From assembly GCA_934358955.1 (NCBI GenBank), contig CAKRLC010000025.1, forward strand, positions 1 to 27,246: a stretch of 27,246 nt of DNA, written 5' to 3'. Below, in pieces: positions 7,232 to 14,674 of this stretch. The DNA is from an uncultured Roseburia sp. (GTDB taxonomy: Bacteria > Bacillota > Clostridia > Lachnospirales > Lachnospiraceae). The position numbers and the translations under genes are program-made. The notes below the pieces were generated by a model that ran no database searches, had not been told where the DNA came from, and saw nothing but the letters and a program-made list of their open reading frames with translations. Each line of letters begins with the position of its first letter. Positions within the stretch are counted from its first letter, which is position 1.

Positions 7232-8014
7232 ATGAATATCGTAGTATGTATTAAACAGGTTCCTGATACAAAGGGTGGAGTAAAATTTAACCCGGATGGA
7301 ACACTTGACAGAGCAGCAATGCTTGCTATCATGAACCCTGATGACAAAGCAGGTCTTGAAGCAGCATTAAGAATCAAAGATGAAACAGGAGCAAAAGTTA
7401 CCGTACTTACCATGGGACTTCCAAAGGCTGACGCAGTTCTTCGTGAAGCTATGGCAATGGGTGCAGATGATGCGATCCTTGTAACAGACAGGGTATTAGG
7501 AGGAGCAGATACATGGGCAACTTCTACAACAATCGCAGGTGCGCTCCGCAATTTAGAATATGATCTGATCATTACAGGACGTCAGGCTATCGATGGAGAT
7601 ACCGCACAGGTAGGCCCACAGATTGCCGAGCATCTTGGATTACCGGTGATCTCCTATGCAGCAGACATCAAAGTGGATGGAGATTCCGTGATCGTAAAAA
7701 GACAGTATGAAGATAGATACCATGAATTAAAGGCAAAAATGCCTTGCCTGATCACAGCACTTTCCGAATTAAATGAGCCTCGTTATATGACACCGGGCGG
7801 AATCTTCGATGCATGTGACAAAGAAGTGACCGTCTGGGGAAGAGCAGACTTAAAGGATGTAGATGATTCTGACCTTGGATTAAAAGGATCCCCGACAAAG
7901 ATCGCAAAAGCATCCGATAAAGTAGCAAAGGGAGCCGGAGAAAAAGTAAACCTTGACCCGGCAGAATCCGTAGCATACCTGATCGGAAAATTCAAAGAGA
8001 AACACATTATCTAA
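7232..8014 (+). CDS. etfB: Electron transfer flavoprotein beta subunit
   Basis: The protein has 260 residues, usual for EtfB. It starts MNIVVCIKQVPDT and contains NPDD..GLEAALRIKDETG, DRVLGGADTWATS, ITGRQAIDGDTAQVGPQ and LGLPVISYA, the standard AMP/FAD-binding fold of the beta subunit. With EtfA it forms the flavoprotein that feeds Bcd. The reading frame is open from a GTG at 7220, but ATG 7232 is preferred because AAGGAG (7215-7220) would overlap the GTG and lies 11 nt before the ATG; family members also begin MNI. It stops 27 nt before etfA, so the two are translated from one message. Confidence 0.95.
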   Translation: MNIVVCIKQVPDTKGGVKFNPDGTLDRAAMLAIMNPDDKAGLEAALRIKDETGAKVTVLTMGLPKADAVLREAMAMGADDAILVTDRVLGGADTWATSTTIAGALRNLEYDLIITGRQAIDGDTAQVGPQIAEHLGLPVISYAADIKVDGDSVIVKRQYEDRYHELKAKMPCLITALSELNEPRYMTPGGIFDACDKEVTVWGRADLKDVDDSDLGLKGSPTKIAKASDKVAKGAGEKVNLDPAESVAYLIGKFKEKHII

Positions 8015-8041
8015 TAAAAAGAAAGAAAAGTGGTGGATAAC

Positions 8042-9091
8042 ATGTCATTAGAAGAATATAAAGGAGTATTTGTCTTTGCACAGCAGGTAGATAACGTATT
8101 AGACGGCGTAGCATTCGAATTGCTCGGCAAAGGCAAAGATTTAGCAAAAGACTTAAATACAGAAGTAACAGCCGTACTGCTCGGTTCCGGCATCAAAGGC
8201 CTGGCAGACCAGTTAGCTGAGTATGGCGCAGACCGTGTGATCGTGGTAGACGATCCTGAATTAAAAGAATACAGAACAGAGCCATATGCACATGCACTTG
8301 CATCTGTGATCAACGAGTACAAACCGGAGATCATGTTAGTAGGAGCAACAGCGATCGGACGTGACCTTGGTCCTACTGTATCTGCAAGAGTAAAGACAGG
8401 TCTTACAGCAGACTGTACATCCCTTGAGATCGGTGATTTCCCACTGGTAGCAGCTCCTGGAAAAGAAGATGAGCAGAAACATAACCAGTTATTAATGACC
8501 CGTCCTGCATTCGGTGGAAACACGATCGCTACGATCGCCTGCCCGGATAACCGTCCACAGATGGCAACTGTACGTCCAGGCGTTATGCAGAAGATCGCCC
8601 CGATTGCCGGTGCAAAAGCAAATGTGGTTGAATTCAATCCTGGCTTTACACCAAACAACAGATATGTTGAGATCTTAAACATCGTAAAAGCAGTAAAAAC
8701 AACAGCAAACATCATGGAAGCTAAGATCCTGGTATCTGGCGGACGTGGAGTTGGTTCCAAAGAGAACTTCAAACTGTTAGAGGATCTTGCAGAGGTGCTT
8801 GGCGGTACCGTAAGCTGCTCCCGTGCAGTTGTAGAGAATGGCTGGTTGCCAGTAGACCTTCAGGTAGGACAGACAGGTAAGACCGTACGTCCACAGATCT
8901 ACTTTGCGATCGGTATTTCCGGAGCTATCCAGCACGTAGCAGGTATGGAAGATTCCGACCTCATCATTGCGATCAACAAAGATGAAGATGCACCGATCTT
9001 TGATGTAGCTGACTACGGTCTTGTAGGAGACTTAAATAAGATCGTTCCAGCTCTTACAGCAGCATTAAAAGAAGAAATGGGCAATAAATAA
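8042..9091 (+). CDS. etfA: Electron transfer flavoprotein alpha subunit
   Basis: The protein has 349 residues from ATG 8042 (MSLEEYKGVFVFAQQ). A GTG at 8030 is also in frame, but family members begin with the S/N-L-x-x-YKG form. The ribosome-binding site is a weak GTGGTGG. The N-terminal domain has the adenine-nucleotide alpha-hydrolase-like fold (PEIMLVGATAIGRDLGPTVS, LTADCTSLEIG, RPAFGGNTIAT). The C-terminal FAD domain has VSGGRGVGSKENF, GQTGKTVRPQIYFAIGISGA, IQHVAGM and IIAINKDEDAPIFDVADYGL. It pairs with EtfB to pass electrons to Bcd. It is the last gene of the operon and is followed by a very large palindrome. Confidence 0.95.
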   Translation: MSLEEYKGVFVFAQQVDNVLDGVAFELLGKGKDLAKDLNTEVTAVLLGSGIKGLADQLAEYGADRVIVVDDPELKEYRTEPYAHALASVINEYKPEIMLVGATAIGRDLGPTVSARVKTGLTADCTSLEIGDFPLVAAPGKEDEQKHNQLLMTRPAFGGNTIATIACPDNRPQMATVRPGVMQKIAPIAGAKANVVEFNPGFTPNNRYVEILNIVKAVKTTANIMEAKILVSGGRGVGSKENFKLLEDLAEVLGGTVSCSRAVVENGWLPVDLQVGQTGKTVRPQIYFAIGISGAIQHVAGMEDSDLIIAINKDEDAPIFDVADYGLVGDLNKIVPALTAALKEEMGNK

Positions 9092-9146
9092 AACGAAAAG
9101 CTTTTGCAAAGCTGAAAATCAAACAAACTTCTTTCATAACGTAAAT

Positions 9147-9309
9147 AAAAAGAAAAATCGTATAAATAAACCGGAGTTTCTTTGTTCGCTATGAAGATAA
9201 GACTCTAAAAATCTTGCGAAGCCATTGCTTCGCAAGATTTTTTGTTTAGAGGCTTATTGGAATTCTCTGCGAACAGAAACTCCGGTTTATTTATACGATT
9301 TTTCTTTTT
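9147..9309 (+). terminator. 163-nt nested palindrome, probable bidirectional terminator
   Basis: The outer arms, 9147-9189 and 9269-9309, are complementary over about 41 bp with only a 2-nt insertion in the left arm. A second perfect stem lies inside: 9207-9222 (AAAAATCTTGCGAAGC) and 9227-9242, with a CATT loop, flanked by CTCT/AGAG and ATAAG/CTTAT pairs. Both stems have A runs on one side and T runs on the other, so each could terminate in either direction. It sits between convergent etfA and the arsR-type gene. It is much longer than an ordinary terminator and could also be a small non-autonomous inverted-repeat element. Confidence 0.8.
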
Positions 9310-9340
9310 TACACAACCTAAATAAATTGTCAATTAGTGT

Positions 9341-10537
9341 TTAACAATGTAGCTTTTGCCTGCAAAACTCCAGACATTTCTGCACTTTCTCTTTATTGAT
9401 CGAGTAATACACCTTCGTATCCATTTTTTCAAGCCGGATCAGGGAAGCCTCCGCAAGCTGTGACATATGATGGGAGATCGTCGCAGCGGTTAAGCCGGAA
9501 AATTTGACAAGTTCTCCGGCATAAGCAGGCTTTTCACTCAGATAAGCTAAAATTTCAAACCGTCGTTTATCACTGAGTAGCTTTAAGGCGTTCAGATAAG
9601 TTTCAGAATCTTCTTCACTTGCCTGTGGCATATAAGGATTCTGGGGAATCAGCAATTCTCCATATAAAATTCCAAGGACAATTTCATAAGGTGTTGGCGA
9701 GACCTCATTTTTATCCGGAAAATGCGCATGAAAACCAAGCTCAAAAGGCCGGAAAAAAGAAATATAAATCACATATCCATGTGGATTTTTTGGAATATTT
9801 TTGAGCGGGAAAAGCTGTTCGGCAAAAGGCTCAATTCCGCCCAGCTCATCAATTTTAGCGGTCCAATAGGAAAGAAAAGACTGTGCATATTCTTCCAGCT
9901 GTGGTTCAAATTCTTTTAAGGTCCCGTAGGCACATTCCAACAGTGGAAGAGCTTTTTTCATATGGGATTCCCAGTGGACAAAAATATCCTGGATCCTCCA
10001 GCGGATTTCCAATGGAAGATCCATTTCCATAATAGCAGAGATAATATCTAAATCAGAAACAGATTCCGTGCCGGGATCTTTCGTTGTTTTTTCATCGGAA
10101 CCCATATCACGCAGGTACATATGATTGTATCGGTGGATCATCGACAAAAAAAGCTGGCAACGTTTCGTTTCACTGAGATTTTCCAGAAAATCAGCATAAG
10201 TGGCAAAGTCCGGATAATTCAGGTGCTCGCCGACGTCTTCTGTCAGGAAAAGAAAGAGGCTCAGATTTTCATAATCCTTTTCTTCAATCGTGATTTTATG
10301 GAAATAAAAGTGGAGCAGTTCCTCCTGCTCTTTCAGACGGAAAGCGGTCTCGGATTCGATCGTCTGCAGCAGCGTGAGCAGCTTTGCATTTGCATGAAGC
10401 AGTTTGTCTTTTTCAAAATGGATATGAAATTCTTCTTCAATGACCTCAATCTGCTTCTGTATCCGCTTCCCGGAAGCAAGGATTTTCAATAACTGGAAAG
10501 CAGTATTTAAGGCATTTTGTTTCATATAATCGGACAT
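9341..10537 (-). CDS. ArsR-family transcriptional regulator with a large N-terminal domain
   Basis: The protein has 398 residues from the ATG at 10537 (MSDYMKQNALN), with AGGAG 9 nt upstream on the minus strand; an earlier in-frame ATG at 10576 has no such site. The C-terminus (about 315-398) is an ArsR winged helix: LKLLSDKRRFEILAYLSEKP, then ELVKFSGLTAATISHHMSQL and LIRLEKMDTKVYYSI. The CxC metal site of arsenic or cadmium sensors is absent, so it probably senses something else. The first 300 residues match no family I know; they are Glu/Leu-rich, probably helical, and presumably the sensor or dimer module. ArsR proteins are usually about 100 residues, so this is unusually long. It is divergent from an MFS exporter, with shared operator-like repeats between them, so it probably represses itself and the exporter. 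Confidence 0.85.
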   Translation of the reverse strand: MSDYMKQNALNTAFQLLKILASGKRIQKQIEVIEEEFHIHFEKDKLLHANAKLLTLLQTIESETAFRLKEQEELLHFYFHKITIEEKDYENLSLFLFLTEDVGEHLNYPDFATYADFLENLSETKRCQLFLSMIHRYNHMYLRDMGSDEKTTKDPGTESVSDLDIISAIMEMDLPLEIRWRIQDIFVHWESHMKKALPLLECAYGTLKEFEPQLEEYAQSFLSYWTAKIDELGGIEPFAEQLFPLKNIPKNPHGYVIYISFFRPFELGFHAHFPDKNEVSPTPYEIVLGILYGELLIPQNPYMPQASEEDSETYLNALKLLSDKRRFEILAYLSEKPAYAGELVKFSGLTAATISHHMSQLAEASLIRLEKMDTKVYYSINKEKVQKCLEFCRQKLHC

Positions 10538-10602
10538 AATGTGGTTCTCCTGTCTGTTAGATAAATATCTAAACAATAATTAGATAAATATAAAAATAAG
10601 CA

Positions 10603-10631
10603 TTGACATTTGTTTAATGGCAGTATAACAT
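10603..10631 (+). promoter_or_regulatory. Promoter of the MFS transporter gene
   Basis: TTGACA (10603-10608) is followed 17 bp later by TAACAT (10626-10631); TATAAC at 10624 is an alternative with a 15-bp spacer. The operator-like site at 10636-10651 would cover the start region. It overlaps the minus-strand promoter almost completely. Confidence 0.6.
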
Positions 10632-10650
10632 AAATTTAGATGAACATCAA
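10622..10650 (-). promoter_or_regulatory. Promoter of the ArsR-family gene
   Basis: On the minus strand, TTGATG (10650-10645) and TATACT (10627-10622) are 17 bp apart, with a TGT extension before the -10. The -35 overlaps the operator-like site at 10636-10651, consistent with autorepression. Confidence 0.6.
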
Positions 10651-10711
10651 ACAAAAAGTCGACAAATATGTTTATGAATATCTAAAGTAATAAAGAAAAA
10701 CGGGTAAAAAG

Positions 10712-11965
10712 ATGGAACAGAATAAAAAAATTGGATACAGAGATATTTTGAAACAGACAGAGTATATGAAGATGATCTTCGCAGCACTGGTCAACCGGTT
10801 TGGTGATTCCATTGATGCCATTGCATCAACCTGGATCGTATACGAACTGACGGGCAGTGCCGCCTGGTCAGCAGTGATCTTTGGTGTGAATAGGATACCA
10901 TCGGTCTTTGTGCCGCCACTGGCAGGTGCCTGGGTAGAAGGCAGGAACAAAAAGGTAATTATGGTTCTGACGGATCTGATCCGTGCCGCCTGTGTTGCAT
11001 TTGTCGCAAGCGGTTATCTGTTTGGATTTTTACAGGCATGGATGCTGTTAGTCACTACCTGCATCATCTCAACGGCAGAAGCATTCCGCGGACCGGCAGG
11101 CAGCGCGCTGACCCCTAGGGTGTTAGATACGGAATATTATGAATACGGCATGTCCTTAATGTCGACGCTTTCCTCAATGACAGAACTCGCAGGAACGTTA
11201 GCAGCCGGTGGTATCATTGCAGTGATCGGAGCGGCAGGGGCAATCTATCTGGATATGGTCACATTCCTGCTATCTGCCTTTATCATCTGTTTTGTAAATA
11301 CCGGGGAAGAGAAGAACACAAAGCAGATCTTCGATGGAAAAGCATATATGAAAAATCTGAAAGAAGGATTTTACTATGTCAGAAAATCAAAGGAAGTATG
11401 TTATCTGCTGGTTGTTGTTCTTTTTATGAACGGAATTCTAGTGCCGTTAAACAGCCTGGAAGCACCGATGGTGAATGAGATCATGCACGGCGGGGCGGAG
11501 ACGCTTTCTCTGTTAAGTGCAGCACTCACAGCCGGGATGCTCCTTGGATCGGTTACTTATCCGGTTGTAAAAAAACATTTAAGCGGGAAAACAATTATGG
11601 TATCAGCCTGTACGATTTTGAGTATTTTCTATATTGGAATCTCATTATGTGAGCCATTCTTTGAAAATCGTCTTTTCCGTTATGGAGCAGTGACTTTGAA
11701 CAGCCTGGCATTAGGATATTCAGTGGCAGTTGCGGGAGCATTTTTATCGGTTGCAGGCGTAAAATACATTGACCGTGAATATCTGGCAAGAACCAGCGGG
11801 ATCATGTCTGCGGCAGGCATTGCAGCAATGCCGGTACTTTCTTTTCTGATCAGTGGCTTGGTCAGTGTTGTGACAACGGCACAGTGCTTTGTCGTGGCAG
11901 GAGTCTGTGCCATTCTGGAAGGAATCTGGATCTTTAAAAATAAGGGAATTGAAGAAAGGGATTAA
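10712..11965 (+). CDS. Major facilitator superfamily exporter (MFS_3-like)
   Basis: The protein has 417 residues and is strongly hydrophobic, with about 11-12 predicted membrane helices. The start resembles drug or siderophore exporters of the EntS/MFS_3 group: FAALVNRFGDSIDAIASTWI, then TGSAAWSAV and the loop AGAWVEGRNKKVIMVLTDLIRA, which fits the MFS motif-A region. It probably exports a small molecule by proton antiport from the cytoplasmic membrane. The substrate cannot be told from sequence. It is divergent from the ArsR-type regulator and shares its operators, so expression is probably induced by the regulator's ligand. The ribosome-binding site is poor (CGGGT). No clear terminator follows. 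Confidence 0.85.
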   Translation: MEQNKKIGYRDILKQTEYMKMIFAALVNRFGDSIDAIASTWIVYELTGSAAWSAVIFGVNRIPSVFVPPLAGAWVEGRNKKVIMVLTDLIRAACVAFVASGYLFGFLQAWMLLVTTCIISTAEAFRGPAGSALTPRVLDTEYYEYGMSLMSTLSSMTELAGTLAAGGIIAVIGAAGAIYLDMVTFLLSAFIICFVNTGEEKNTKQIFDGKAYMKNLKEGFYYVRKSKEVCYLLVVVLFMNGILVPLNSLEAPMVNEIMHGGAETLSLLSAALTAGMLLGSVTYPVVKKHLSGKTIMVSACTILSIFYIGISLCEPFFENRLFRYGAVTLNSLALGYSVAVAGAFLSVAGVKYIDREYLARTSGIMSAAGIAAMPVLSFLISGLVSVVTTAQCFVVAGVCAILEGIWIFKNKGIEERD

Positions 11966-12023
11966 GGTACGAGTGAACAGTAACTTTGTACATTAAAAAG
12001 AACTATGTATTTTGTGAGTATTA

Positions 12024-12052
12024 TTGGAAAAATAATATTTATGGGGTATAAT
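12024..12052 (+). promoter_or_regulatory. Promoter upstream of the Mrp-type ATPase gene
   Basis: TTGGAA (12024-12029) and a perfect TATAAT (12047-12052) are 17 bp apart. The leader would be about 70 nt and ends with AAGGAGG, 8 nt before ATG 12130. CGGGG/CCCCG could form a weak loop in the leader. Confidence 0.7.
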
Positions 12053-12129
12053 AGCAATCAGGCGAATGACGGGGCACTTTAAGTATCAGGCAGAAAATTT
12101 CCCCGAAAAAGATAAAGGAGGGCGTAAAA

Positions 12130-12978
12130 ATGCCAGAAAATAGCAGTTGTAGCGGCGCATCCACATGCAGCAGGGAGAGCTGTGAAGGATGTCCAAGCAA
12201 GGCAAATGGAGGAAGCGGAATTCCAAAGGAACCAATGAATCCGGCTTCTAATGTAAAAAAAGTAATCGGAGTTGTCAGCGGTAAAGGTGGAGTTGGAAAA
12301 TCATTTGTGACATCTTCACTTGCATGCGCTATGAACAAGGCCGGATATAAAGTTGGTATCATGGATGCCGATATTACAGGACCATCCATTCCAAAGATGT
12401 TTGGTGTTCATGGACAGGTTTATGGAACCGAAGAAGGTATGATCCCTATGACAGCAGAAGACGGAACAAAGATCATGTCCGTTAATCTGTTATTAGACAA
12501 TGAAGAAGATCCGGTTATCTGGAGAGGACCGGTGATCGCAGGTGTTGTAAAACAGTTCTGGAATGAGACAGTCTGGGGCGATATTGATTATCTGTTTGTT
12601 GATATGCCACCAGGAACCGGTGATGTTCCACTTACCGTATTCCAGTCACTTCCAGTAGACGGAATTGTGATCGTAACTTCACCGCAGGAATTAGTACAGA
12701 TGATCGTGAAGAAGGCTTATAACATGGCAAACATGATGCATATTCCGGTACTCGGCGTAGTAGAGAACTTCAGTTATCTGGAATGTCCGGACTGTGGCAA
12801 AAAGATCAACGTATTTGGCACAAGCCATGTCGAAGAAGTAGCGGCAGAACTTGGTATCCCGGTATTTGGAAAAATGCCGATCAATCCGGTTTACGCGGAG
12901 AAAGCGGACGAAGGAAAATTCTTCGAGATCGATAATCCATTCCTTGCAGATGGCGTGGAGAAATTAAAAAATATTTAA
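12130..12978 (+). CDS. Mrp/Nbp35-type Fe-S cluster carrier ATPase
   Basis: The protein has 282 residues. It belongs to the ParA/MinD-like Mrp group, which carries Fe-S clusters to apoproteins in the cytoplasm. The deviant Walker A VVSGKGGVGKS covers about residues 48-58; MDADITGPSIPKMFG, VDMPPGTGDVPLT and VTSPQELVQMIVKKA are typical of the family. The C-terminal CxxC (C219, C222 in LECPDCGKK) is the known cluster-binding pair. An N-terminal Cys cluster (C7, C13, C18, C21) resembles the extra ferredoxin-like site of Nbp35 and is missing from E. coli-type Mrp. The gene is transcribed alone, from its own promoter to its own terminator. Confidence 0.93.
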   Translation: MPENSSCSGASTCSRESCEGCPSKANGGSGIPKEPMNPASNVKKVIGVVSGKGGVGKSFVTSSLACAMNKAGYKVGIMDADITGPSIPKMFGVHGQVYGTEEGMIPMTAEDGTKIMSVNLLLDNEEDPVIWRGPVIAGVVKQFWNETVWGDIDYLFVDMPPGTGDVPLTVFQSLPVDGIVIVTSPQELVQMIVKKAYNMANMMHIPVLGVVENFSYLECPDCGKKINVFGTSHVEEVAAELGIPVFGKMPINPVYAEKADEGKFFEIDNPFLADGVEKLKNI

Positions 12979-13035
12979 AGCTATGTCACAGCCAGGAAAG
13001 TCAGTCTTTAAGGCTGTGCTGCAGTTAGAACAATG

Positions 13036-13089
13036 AAAGATTCCAGGTTTCTTCTCCGTTGCAGAAAGAGAAAACCGGGAATCTTTTTT
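13036..13089 (+). terminator. Rho-independent terminator after the Mrp-type gene
   Basis: AAAGATTCC (13036-13044) pairs with GGAATCTTT (about 13078-13086) and is extended by GGTTT/AAACC, followed by a T run. Confidence 0.85.
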
Positions 13090-13129
13090 GTATAATAGGA
13101 AATTCCTTGGAATTCCCTATTACACAAAA
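13085..13129 (+). repeat. 46-nt palindrome overlapping the terminator tail
   Basis: TTTTTGTATAATAGGAAATT plus CC pairs around a TT centre with GG plus AATTCCCTATTACACAAAAA. About 20 of 22 positions per arm match. The left T run is also the T tract of the preceding terminator. It may act as a second terminator for reverse transcription, or it may be a small palindromic repeat. The rest of the gap to 13200 shows nothing else. Confidence 0.65.
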
Positions 13130-13200
13130 AGGCACTAACGTGCCAAGGCACATTCTTTTTTTCGCAAGGGTCAATATTTGTCATACACTACAGCAGAAAA

Positions 13201-13230
13201 ACATCTTACATCTCAAAATTTACCTCTTAC
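13201..13230 (+). promoter_or_regulatory. Direct repeats placed like a LytTR-type activator site
   Basis: ACATCTTAC (13201-13209) and ACCTCTTAC (13222-13230) match at 8 of 9 bases and are exactly 21 bp apart, with a 12-bp spacer. This is the layout known for LytTR-domain regulators such as AgrA. They end 10 bp before the -35 element, an activator position. The gene they precede encodes a LytTR protein, so autoregulation is likely. Confidence 0.6.
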
Positions 13231-13240
13231 TTCAAATCTA

Positions 13241-13269
13241 TTTACACAATTTCACACATCGAATATACT
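13241..13269 (+). promoter_or_regulatory. Promoter of the LytTR operon
   Basis: TTTACA (13241-13246) and TATACT (13264-13269) are separated by 17 bp. The leader of about 155 nt to the LytTR gene contains a very short reading frame at 13385. Confidence 0.6.
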
Positions 13270-13384
13270 AAAATCAGTTCAAAAATCCCAGATAAAATCA
13301 GACAGGACAGAACGTTTACCGGAAAATATTTTGTTGAAGGACAGCCTTAGAAATGACAGATTTACGGATTTTGGGGAAGAAAGA

Positions 13385-13435
13385 ATGAATCCGATCATAA
13401 ATCAAAGAAAGCGGAGAAAAAAGAAAAGAATATGA
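13385..13435 (+). CDS. Possible 16-residue basic leader peptide
   Basis: ATG at 13385 follows a purine-rich GGGGAAGAAAG and encodes MNPIINQRKRRKKKRI. Its TGA overlaps the LytTR start codon as ATGA (13432-13435). The LytTR gene lacks a good ribosome-binding site of its own, so translational coupling to this short frame is plausible. With such a short, A-rich frame, chance cannot be excluded. Confidence 0.35.
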   Translation: MNPIINQRKRRKKKRI

Positions 13436-13893
13436 AAATGAAAATCGAAATCGATGAAGGACTCGAAGAGGATGAAGTACTTATCCGCTGCAGGGGTCTG
13501 ACAGAGCAGATTTCAAACGTGCAGAAAGCAGTCAGTGAAGTGATCAACAGTTCACAGAAATTCGTCTTTTACAAAGGAAATACGGAGTATTATCTGCCGC
13601 TGGACGCGATCCTGTTTTTTGAAACAGACAGTGATGGAATCAACGCTCACACGAAGGACAACATTTACCAGACAAAATACAAACTTTATGAGCTCGAGGA
13701 CCTTTTGCCGGGAAGTTTCATGCGGATCTCAAAATCCGCAATTGTGAATACGGAGCATATTTATTCGATCAGCAGGAATCTGACGGCATCAAGCATCGTT
13801 GCATTTGCAGGTACTCACAAGCAGGTTTATGTTTCCAGATATTATTACAAGCCATTAATCAATAAATTAGAAGAAAAGAGGTTACATCGATGA
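13432..13893 (+). CDS. LytTR-domain DNA-binding regulator
   Basis: The protein has 153 residues. A short N-terminal part (about 1-45, EIDEGLEEDEVLIRCRG) is followed by a LytTR DNA-binding domain (about 50-150: YLPLDAILFFETDSDGINAH, YELEDLLPGSFMRISKSAIV, NTEHIYSI, HKQVYVSRYYYKPL). There is no receiver domain and no kinase gene nearby, so it is not a standard two-component regulator. It is the first gene of a three-gene unit. Its stop overlaps the next start by 4 nt (ATGA at 13890), so the two are translationally coupled. Candidate LytTR direct repeats lie upstream of its promoter. It probably controls its own operon in response to the membrane partner. Confidence 0.88.
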   Translation: MKMKIEIDEGLEEDEVLIRCRGLTEQISNVQKAVSEVINSSQKFVFYKGNTEYYLPLDAILFFETDSDGINAHTKDNIYQTKYKLYELEDLLPGSFMRISKSAIVNTEHIYSISRNLTASSIVAFAGTHKQVYVSRYYYKPLINKLEEKRLHR

Positions 13894-14609
13894 AGTTAAG
13901 AAAAAACAGTGGAAAAATTTTATGGGGATTATTTTTTATCCTTGCAGCAGTTTATGCAGTGGTCAGCAAACTTTTTATCATGCCGCAGGTCAGTGTGTTT
14001 AGCATTTTGCTTACCGTATTTTTTATCTGGCTTTTTTTACATGGAATACGGCATGTGAATTTCTGGGAAATTCTGTTTTCCATTGCGTTTGTATGCATCA
14101 TCTACGATGAGCAGCTTGGGATCACGGCCCTGACACCATGGACGGTCCTTGGAGCGGCATTGCTTGGAAGCATCGGACTTTCCATGATCTTTAAGAAAGG
14201 CGGCAGACATAAACCATCTATTTCTTTTGAATATGACAGTGGCAACGGAGACGATGAGGAAGCTGAAAATTACGACGACGAGGATATAAGGATAGATAAC
14301 ACCTTCGGGACAGCGATCAAATATGTGAATTCAGACAATTTCTGCAGAGCAAAAGTAGAAAATAGTTTTGGCTCCCTGACGGTCTACTTCGATAATGCAA
14401 TCATCCAGTCCGGTCAGGCAACGGTAAAAGTGGAAAACAGCTTTGGCGAAACCAATCTCTACATCCCGAAAGAATGGAAAACAGAAAATGCGATCGGGCA
14501 GTCATTTGGAGCAGTGAATGTGCATGGAGCATGCGAAGGAAGCAGCAGTCATGTTTTAAGATTAAAAGGCGAGACGAGCTTTGGGGAAACCAATATTTAC
14601 TATATCTAG
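13890..14609 (+). CDS. LiaF-type membrane protein with cell-wall stress-response C-terminal domain
   Basis: The protein has 239 residues. There are about four membrane helices in residues 8-105 (LWGLFFILAAVYAVVSKLFI; VFSILLTVFFIWLFLHGI; FWEILFSIAFVCIIY; VLGAALLGSIGLSMIF). An acidic stretch follows (about 117-133), then a soluble beta-rich domain with three repeats of the kind VENSFG/TSFGETN. This fits the LiaF transmembrane and C-terminal (cell wall-active antibiotic response) domains. LiaF is a known inhibitor of the LiaRS envelope-stress system in Bacillus. Here no LiaS or LiaR is present and the partner is the overlapping LytTR gene, so this protein may sequester or sense for it. That role is inferred. 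Confidence 0.8.
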   Translation: MKLRKNSGKILWGLFFILAAVYAVVSKLFIMPQVSVFSILLTVFFIWLFLHGIRHVNFWEILFSIAFVCIIYDEQLGITALTPWTVLGAALLGSIGLSMIFKKGGRHKPSISFEYDSGNGDDEEAENYDDEDIRIDNTFGTAIKYVNSDNFCRAKVENSFGSLTVYFDNAIIQSGQATVKVENSFGETNLYIPKEWKTENAIGQSFGAVNVHGACEGSSSHVLRLKGETSFGETNIYYI

Positions 14610-14674
14610 TGAGCTTCAGGCTGCCACCCGAATCTCGGCACACAATTATTATTTAGAAGAAAAGAGGAAGAAAC

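Larger units (their letters stand above)
10557..10685 (+). promoter_or_regulatory. Four copies of a 16-bp operator-like motif between arsR and the MFS gene
   Basis: TTAGATAAATATCTAA (10557-10572) is a perfect 7-2-7 palindrome. Related sites are TTAGATAAATATAAAA (10580-10595, one half conserved), TTAGATGAACATCAAA (10636-10651) and GTTTATGAATATCTAA (10670-10685). The shared core is TTAGATRAAYATCTAA. They lie around both divergent promoters, as expected for a regulator controlling itself and the transporter. Confidence 0.75.

Noticed and set aside
13059..13435. Two open frames of 70-85 codons in the mrp-LytTR gap
   Set aside because: They run through a terminator, a palindrome and the promoter region; only the last 16 codons from 13385 have plausible translation signals.
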